A model generated the notes under the pieces. That model worked only from the letters and a program-made list of their open reading frames with translations, made no database searches and was not told the origin of the DNA. The position numbers and the translations under genes were made by a program. A stretch of 64,000 bases of DNA from Glandiceps talaboti (taxonomy: Eukaryota > Hemichordata > Enteropneusta > Spengelidae): assembly GCF_964340395.1 (NCBI RefSeq), contig NC_135555.1, forward strand, positions 17,696,846 through 17,760,845, read 5' to 3'. This document shows positions 57,301 to 64,000 of this stretch, piece by piece (positions within the stretch are counted from its first letter, which is position 1; each line of letters begins with the position of its first letter).

Positions 57301-59440
57301 TTATACACCTGCAGTCTGTAACACAGTATGGTATAGTGATGATCAATCATATTGTTTTTTCGTGTTATACTTTTATGCCATGTAATCTCACGAAACTGGG
57401 GCATATCACCGGCGGCTGTTTGGTTTAACAAAACTGAGTATTCAAAACTCGTGATGTCGAAGACTTTGATGACACAGTGTTATCAAACCAAACAGCCGGT
57501 GATATACCCTTTTGAGATTAAATTAGATTTACGGGCATTGTATCAATTCTCATTACACAAATTCGTTATGATATTCCAATTTTCTTTCTGTTTGAATGGT
57601 CAATGTGTAAACACCACTGCCAGAAAAGTAAAAGACAATCCCACCCCCACCACAAATACTTTACTTCTATGAGACTAAATGAAGACATGATGTAAAAGAA
57701 ATTGGTGGCAACAAACAAATTCTACAGAGTTTCAGATAATGCAGGAAACTGCTTAATTTAGATAATAGGACAGAACGATCAGTCAAGGCCAAAGGTCAAT
57801 GTCTCAAAAGAAAGTTGAATGTAGTGTATAACTATATATGTGTTAACGTTTTTGGGTTATGTGGTGAATCATGATTGGTCACTACAAATATGACTACCAT
57901 TGTGTAAGAAGTGATTATGAGCATCAAAAATAATGCATGTGTATATTTATCTGCTTCTGATTTCTGTATAGACATGATCTAAAAGATATTAGCCACATAA
58001 TTGCTACAAAATGTCTGCACTATGTAAATAATAGCTTAGTGTTGATGGTCTATCCTGTATGTTAAGGTAAAGGTCAACAGTCACACATCAAAGATAGCTT
58101 ACACGTGATTACATGGGATTAGACACTCGAGTCGAGTCTATGCATTGGAGTTTTTGAGTTATACAGTAATATCGTGATTTTTACTACACATATGGCTGCC
58201 ATTGAGTACATTCACAAGAGCACCATAATAATATATGTGTATAGATCTTTTCTTCAATATTACTTGTAAACATGTTTTAAAATAAATTAGCAATATGCAA
58301 ACACTATAATGTGTCTCTGATAGATGTGAATTGGCTTGATTGTGATAATTGGTCTTGGAGGCCAAAGGTCAAGGTCTTCAAAATTAGATTGCATGTCACA
58401 TGGGGTAGATACTTGAATGGAGTGTCTGCGTATCATAGTTTTTGGGTTCTGCAGCAAATATTGATTTTTAAGTACAAATATGACCACTATTTGGTCACAT
58501 TTGAATATATCGCAAAACAAAGTGACGGGAATATGCACCACATGAAATGTCACATATGTGCCAGGTAGGAAGAAATAGCATAAAATGTGAGATATGATGT
58601 ATTATGACCGCACACACATTTACAGATGGACTGATTGACTGATGCACCCCATTGTAATAATACCCCTATTGAAACAGAATTTATTCATAGCCGAAAAATA
58701 AACAATATAGATCAGTGCTTGTAAACAAGACAACTTGTTGATTATCGTATTCAAACTAGTACTTCGGGGACCTCCATTATTTAAAGGAGGAGGGCCGGAG
58801 GAATCGGTGGGGGGGGGGGGGGGAAGGGAGGGGTGCTTGAGATGTATAAGTGAGATGAGCGCTCCAAATTTATTTTTACGAGTAGTTTACATGCCAACGT
58901 ACAATTACATATATTGTAAGAAAACTGTTTAATAAAACGATGTATTTTACAGGGTGTACCAGCTCACCTTATCACTCTCACTATCTGTGAATGTTGTTGT
59001 TACAATATCTACATATAATTAACAGTTATAGTAACAGGTGCCGGCCAAGTTTAACACTCTTTTATTGAAGAAATACGTCTATAGCCTTTCAAATCTGTAC
59101 TGCAGATTGGCATTATCAATCGTCGTTGCAAAATTAATCTCTGCATAAACAATAAACAAATAAATATCATTAAATAGAACATGGAAAGCATGTTTTAGAT
59201 ACTAATTACAGATTGTGTATGATTATGAGAAAGGTAACTAGTCAGTCTTGTACTGTTTGTCACTTTATCTGTACAAATATTACTTTCTAATATTGGGGAT
59301 TGGGGTGTGGGGTGTCGACATTTCGTGACTCCATGCAAAATTATTTTCATGATATAACGTTTTAAAAAGTTTGATTGATTACAATTTCATAAGGAAAAAT
59401 CGTGCGTTTAAACACGATGTGGATATGATTGGTGGGAATT
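57300..59440 (+). repeat. Right arm of the palindrome / gene D 5' flank
   Basis: Collinear with 11,440-13,640 upstream of gene B in direct orientation, and with the left arm inverted. The gene B copy lacks the part equivalent to 58,700-59,260, which both palindrome arms retain. A poly-G run lies at 58,809-58,821. No conserved ORF seen. Confidence 0.75.
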
Positions 59441-59442
59441 AT

Positions 59443-59483
59443 CACGTGCTGAATGACGTTTTAGCATGAAAGAAACTATAAAA
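59443..59483 (+). promoter_or_regulatory. Gene D core promoter: CACGTG element and TATA box
   Basis: CACGTG at 59,443-59,448 (context ATCACGTGCT) and TATAAAA at 59,477-59,483, the same 34-nt spacing as gene B. The surrounding block from about 59,400 is conserved with gene B. Confidence 0.65.
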
Positions 59484-59506
59484 TATACAACAACATTACT
59501 ATTTAG

Positions 59507-59541
59507 TTCATCTGTCTGCAACAGACCAATAGATCGAACTG
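59507..59541 (+). other. Gene D non-coding exon 1 (5' UTR)
   Basis: The start is estimated from the TATA box. The donor GTAAGT begins at 59,542. Sequence matches gene B exon 1. Intron 1 extends to the TTTACAG acceptor ending at 60,271. Confidence 0.6.
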
Positions 59542-60304
59542 GTAAGTAACATGCCTTTTTAGTATGACATTATTTCTTTCCTTAGCATCGCTGTTGACAC
59601 CACGTTTGATTTTATAACCCAGGGGGAACAACTCCGGATCCAATAGACGAACGTACGGGAAGGGTATGGTCCACTCGAAAGGGGATTGTTTGTGCTCATA
59701 AGATACATGTGTATATGACATTTCCCAAAAATAATTTTGTCCAGGTTTGATCTATTGCATCATACGATCGAACTGTTGTCGATATGTATCACCAGAGAGA
59801 TACAGTTGGTATGAGAAAGGGTCTTCTTTTTGGGAATGTGTGACATGGCAACATATTGTGTATTTTGAGGTCTAAGAGGAGCCTCTAATGAAATTCTGAG
59901 TGACAACTTATAACATTATAATATCGCTATTCTTTTTGAATAAGTATATATCAATTTATTTATATCGATACCTGGTGTCTTTTTGCATATTGGACAACTT
60001 TTGCATACTGTATATGAGTCCTCATTGCCGTCCTCTGTTTCATTATTGCCTCGTCAATGTCTGTGTATAATAATAAAGTCACACACGTCCCTAACTCCCT
60101 GGGAAGTACACAACCCATGGAAGAAGACGTTCTCGAACTCATTTTAATCCTTTTGTATTTTTTTTCAAATCTTTGAATCACGACGACTGGTCCGATTATT
60201 TGCTCCGCCGCTCTATGATTTGATATTCAATGGTTCATATATGTTGTGTTGACCAAACGTTTCATTTACAGATACATAGAAGAGCCAGCGACAACACGCT
60301 AATC

Positions 60305-63300
60305 ATGTTGACGTACCTTTTTGTGATTTCGACAGTTTTAGCTACAATGTTAGCTGTAGCAGGTGAGATATTCTTTATTTATTCAACTTTACAGACACAT
60401 TCAAGGAAAGGGTATCCAACCATGTTTTATCCATCTGGACGATTGAAAAAAAATTATATTAAAAAAAAATACTAAAATCAACAATTTTGAATATTCAGTC
60501 TATAGAATTTAGTTGAAAGAGAATTTCGAATTGGACCAGGTGGTCGTTACGGGACTTTCATTGCAAAGGAAAACATATTGAACGCGTATGTTGACAGTGA
60601 CGAATTAAGATCACCCCTGAACAATAATGATGTTATAACAATCCATATGTTTGAGCCCAATTTTCCAGGTTATTTTTTTGAATTTTAAGGACCAAATTCT
60701 GAATCGAAAAGTGGGCAAACGTTATATTTGTGACACTCAACCGAAACATCAGTGACTTTTAATTAACAATACTAATAGCTAGTACCATTACAATTTAGGG
60801 GAAATTTGGCTTACCATTGTCATATATATATTGGATCGCGGACGTGGTCAGAAATTTGACGAAGAAATCCGTTCGTAACTGATTACTTTATTTTTTTTGA
60901 CTCACAGAGACTAGTTCTTCATCGGGGGAGGAAGGCACTAAACCCCACATCATATATATGATAGCCGATGATTACGGTAAGGAATTATAATTTGGTATCG
61001 TTTGATTACGTTCGGCGTTGGGTGTAACTATTTGCTAGATTACTACTGGAATCATGAAACCTGTCAAAAAACGTCAGTTGGCTTCACAGAATTCCTACTA
61101 AGTCTAATGCTACTATATGTTATCGTCTGGCTCAAATAATACCAACTAACTCTGCTACTTTTTATTGTGTTGCTCGACAAAATACCTAATGAATGTGCTA
61201 CAGTTTATCGTCTGGTCCAACAAAATCTTACCAAAACTGCCACATTTTATGGTCTGGCTCAATAAAATACATACTAACTCTGCTACTAACACTTTTACTA
61301 CCAAAACTGCTACATTTTATCGTTTGGCCCAACAAACTCTTACTAAGACTATTTATAAGCAAAGTGCAGCTTAAATGGCAATTTGGAGTAACTGAATTTC
61401 ATTACCGATCCTCCCACCCCTTCCTCCCATTGTCTCTCACCTTTGGATTATGCCTGTAGGATGGAATGATATAAGTTGGCATGATGACCGAGTGATGACA
61501 CCAAATTTCGAAGAACTGGCAAATAATGGAGTCAAATTTGGAAATCTCTACACGATGTCGGTCTGTAGCCCGTAAGTTAACATATCTCTATATGTATCCA
61601 AACATATCTTCATATAAGCACGTGTACCCCTAGACTCCAAGATCGATGCAAACCACTCATTAAAACTCAATGTTGATCTATTGACAGAACCTTTGTAAAA
61701 TCTGATTTGCGGGATTATATCAAATATTTCACTCAATTAGATTGATAAAACAAGATTTAATGACCGTTGTGGGACCTGAATGACTCTAATGTTGTTATAA
61801 GAAGGAGGTAGCAGAGATTGCATGTCCCCGGGGGAATTGTAAATAATGTCACAGACCAATCATTTAATATTTATGATTTTGGCAATTTCATCTCCTTCCC
61901 TAAAAATATGTTAAATTTACAATCAAAATTGAGCTACTAGACAAATGATATTAACCGTTGACGAGATAAATTAAAGCGTTAACACATCATGATATGGTGA
62001 GTATAACCCTAACCTCACTGCCTTGTCAACAAATACATTAATGAACGCATGTGGCCTGAATGTTTACAATTTGTCGTGCTGCTCTGAAGTGGATTAGAAT
62101 TCTGTTGACAATCTCATTTTACGTTAATTAAATACCATTAATAAATATCGATGACGTCATCCTTTACTTGCATCCAATCATATAGAAGTAACTATAACTT
62201 CATTGACTAATACATAGAAAACAACGCGATATAAATATGTTTCTTGAAGAAATTTCCATAATGAAGGCCAGGAGGAACTGGGTGGGGAATAAGTTACAAT
62301 CTCGATCTGGGAAGTAAAGTGATGACCCATACATTTCGGTCTGTTTGAGCTATTCCTGGTGCTCGTGTTTTCTCGGTTTTGAAGTGACTTTGAGTGAACT
62401 GTATAGTAAGTGTGCATGTTCGCTACATCGTTAGTTATAGGGAAGGAATAGCGACAACACCATAAAGGCAATTTGCGTTAAAATGTACTTAATTCAGAAT
62501 GTACGGCAGAGTAGTGGGTATGGTCCCGGAGAAAAGGAGGCATGTAAGTGATCATACGAGCGAAAAGGGGTAAGAAATGATATCAAGTATTATCAAGCTG
62601 TGGCATTTATCGCTCACTTAATTTAAGAAGGTGATGCCATTTTCTTACTCACTGCATTGATTTAATTTATTATATTCAATTCAGCACCCGCGCTGCTCTT
62701 ATGACAGGAAGATATTCGTCTAATATTGGCGGGCAGGTAAACGATTCAACTTAATAACTCTATAGCTACTACAGTAACTTTATTTCATATTGTTGTTTTA
62801 TCATTTACATATCCGGTCCGATACCATTTTATTGTAATAGTGACTACAAGAGTGTTGTGAGATGAACAATCTCCACCCGTTCCCTGTCATAGAATTAAGC
62901 GAAAAAAAATAATTGTGTGTTTCCGATAACATGGCCTCAGAAAAGAGGGTAGGTATGTTGAGAGTTTATATTTACTTTATTTTATCTTTAATTGTTGAAA
63001 AATATCGCTTCGACCCCAATTGCAAAACAAACAAAACTCTGTCAGAATATCCCTTTTGTGAAATTTTTATAATATGTAGACACATCGCTGAGGGGAAAAC
63101 AGACGTGTATGAAGGTCAAGAAGACAAAACATTTCTTATCGTTTTGTTTGAAAAATAACAAAAAATATTTAGCATTGGAGCTTTAAACTTGGTCGAATTA
63201 TCGGAAACTATTTTTTTTTTCATTTGGCCTTAGAGGATGATGTCTGTAACAGATTTTTTCATATTATTTACAGCCTTATATTCAGTACGATGATAATGTT

Positions 63301-63516
63301 ATTCAATCTTATCAATATCTTATCAATAAAGTTTCAACATTTACCTGCAGTAACTTTAATAACTATAGTCGAGATCATATTCAAAACCGATCGTGTACTT
63401 TGTTCTTTGCAGCATTTCACCTACCTTGGATTGTACCCTCACGGTGCACCCACATACCACGATTTCTTTCCAAAACTACTAAGGGATGCTGGATATTCAA
63501 CATACGGCGTCGGAAA
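60305..63516 (+). CDS. Sulfatase gene D, 5' part (arylsulfatase B/I/J-like), five coding exons in window
   Basis: Coding exons 60305-60362, 60908-60976, 61460-61571, 62685-62736 and 63413-63516 have the same lengths and phases as the first five of gene B (395 nt, 131 codons plus two bases). The window ends inside the next intron. The signal peptide differs from that of gene B at two residues. D40-D41 (ADDYGWND) and the formylglycine motif C78-S-P-T-R82 are present, and exon 6 leads into the GVGK segment. No stop or broken splice site appears, so the visible part is intact. The Thr-type formylglycine motif is shared with gene B. The rest of the gene, including the DNGG and RGDKG motifs, lies beyond 64,000. 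Confidence 0.85.
61100..61350. repeat. Intronic minisatellite in gene D intron 3
   Basis: Units built on GCTACATTTTATCGTTTGGC and CAACAAAATCTTACC, the same family and place as 15,715-15,965 in gene B. The copy order differs slightly. Confidence 0.75.
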
Positions 63517-63726
63517 GTAAGTGTTTCAGTTATCCAAGTCAACTATGATGATCACTTCACGTTAAGCCTGTACAACTTTGCATTTAAATCTGAAACTTCT
63601 TTTCACTCTCGACTAAATTAACAAGTCGTGTATTCATTGTACACGTGGCTGTCACGGTCTTTTTATTGCAACGGATTTTTATCGTACTTTACATGTATAT
63701 CAGTCACTGGTGGATTCGGTATATTG

Positions 63727-63822
63727 TTTTTTTTGTTTGTTTGTTAGTTTGTTTGTCTGTTTGTTTGTTTGTTTGTTTGTTTGTTTGTTTGTTTGTTTGT
63801 TCGTTTGTTTGTTTGTCTGTTC
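63727..63822. repeat. (GTTT)n tract in gene D intron 6
   Basis: Tetranucleotide array not present at the matching site in gene B (near 18,900), so it expanded after duplication. ORFs rich in VCLF or TNKQ are translations of it. Confidence 0.95.
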
Positions 63823-64000
63823 GTTACGTTGCGTTGAAGAAGATGTTTCTGTAACTGTAATTTGGAAAAACACCAAATTGAATCTTTTTGCTGAGCACTG
63901 ACACAGATAACTCTTTTTGAGAATCATCACCGAATTAGAATGATTTTGATCTACGTGAACATTAATATTTGCTCACTCTTGTAATCTTAAACATCCAATG

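Overview
This window looks like nuclear DNA from an invertebrate animal, probably marine. It is AT-rich, its genes have many short exons with GT-AG introns, TATA-type promoters and AATAAA signals, and it is dense in microsatellites, foldback elements, tRNA-like SINEs and Penelope-type retroelement remains. No bacterial gene organisation is present. The species cannot be named from the sequence alone.

The genes are a head-to-tail cluster of secreted or lysosomal sulfatases of the arylsulfatase B/I/J type, all on the + strand. Gene A is represented only by its last exon (275-444). Gene B (promoter 13,686, coding 14,589-27,924) is complete, with 16 coding exons and 511 codons. Gene C (promoter 36,169, coding 37,233-45,507) is complete, with 16 coding exons and 502 codons. 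Gene D (promoter 59,443, coding from 60,305) is cut by the window end after five coding exons. B and C share every intron position and phase. A, B and D are close relatives; C is more distant. I joined the B and C exons by hand, and both give uninterrupted frames with all expected sulfatase active-site residues.

Two minus-strand relics show that the cluster has also been rearranged by inversion. One is a stub of the last exon at 6,203-6,286. The other is a large inverted B/D-type pseudogene at about 46,440-51,560. It has broken exons 6 and 7, an internal deletion that fuses intron 7 to the final codons, a 100-base assembly gap, and a transposon-like insertion in its promoter. Its 5' flank (51,340-55,517) forms a large imperfect palindrome with the 5' flank of gene D (about 57,300-59,540).

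Region by region: 1-1,060 gene A tail; 1,060-13,680 intergenic with foldback elements, an inverted exon relic, a 63-bp tandem duplication and a Penelope fragment with a probable hammerhead ribozyme; 13,686-28,450 gene B and its 3' flank; 28,490-36,160 repeats, including a 1.46-kb tandem duplication of what may be the 5' end of another gene; 36,169-45,750 gene C; 45,836-55,520 the inverted pseudogene and left palindrome arm; 55,526-59,440 SINE, microsatellite and right palindrome arm; 59,443-64,000 gene D.

The most notable signals are the hammerhead fold at the end of the Penelope fragment, the CACGTG element at nearly fixed spacing upstream of the TATA box in all three intact sulfatase promoters, and the duplicated short exon with a maintained reading frame at 31.4-35.1 kb.
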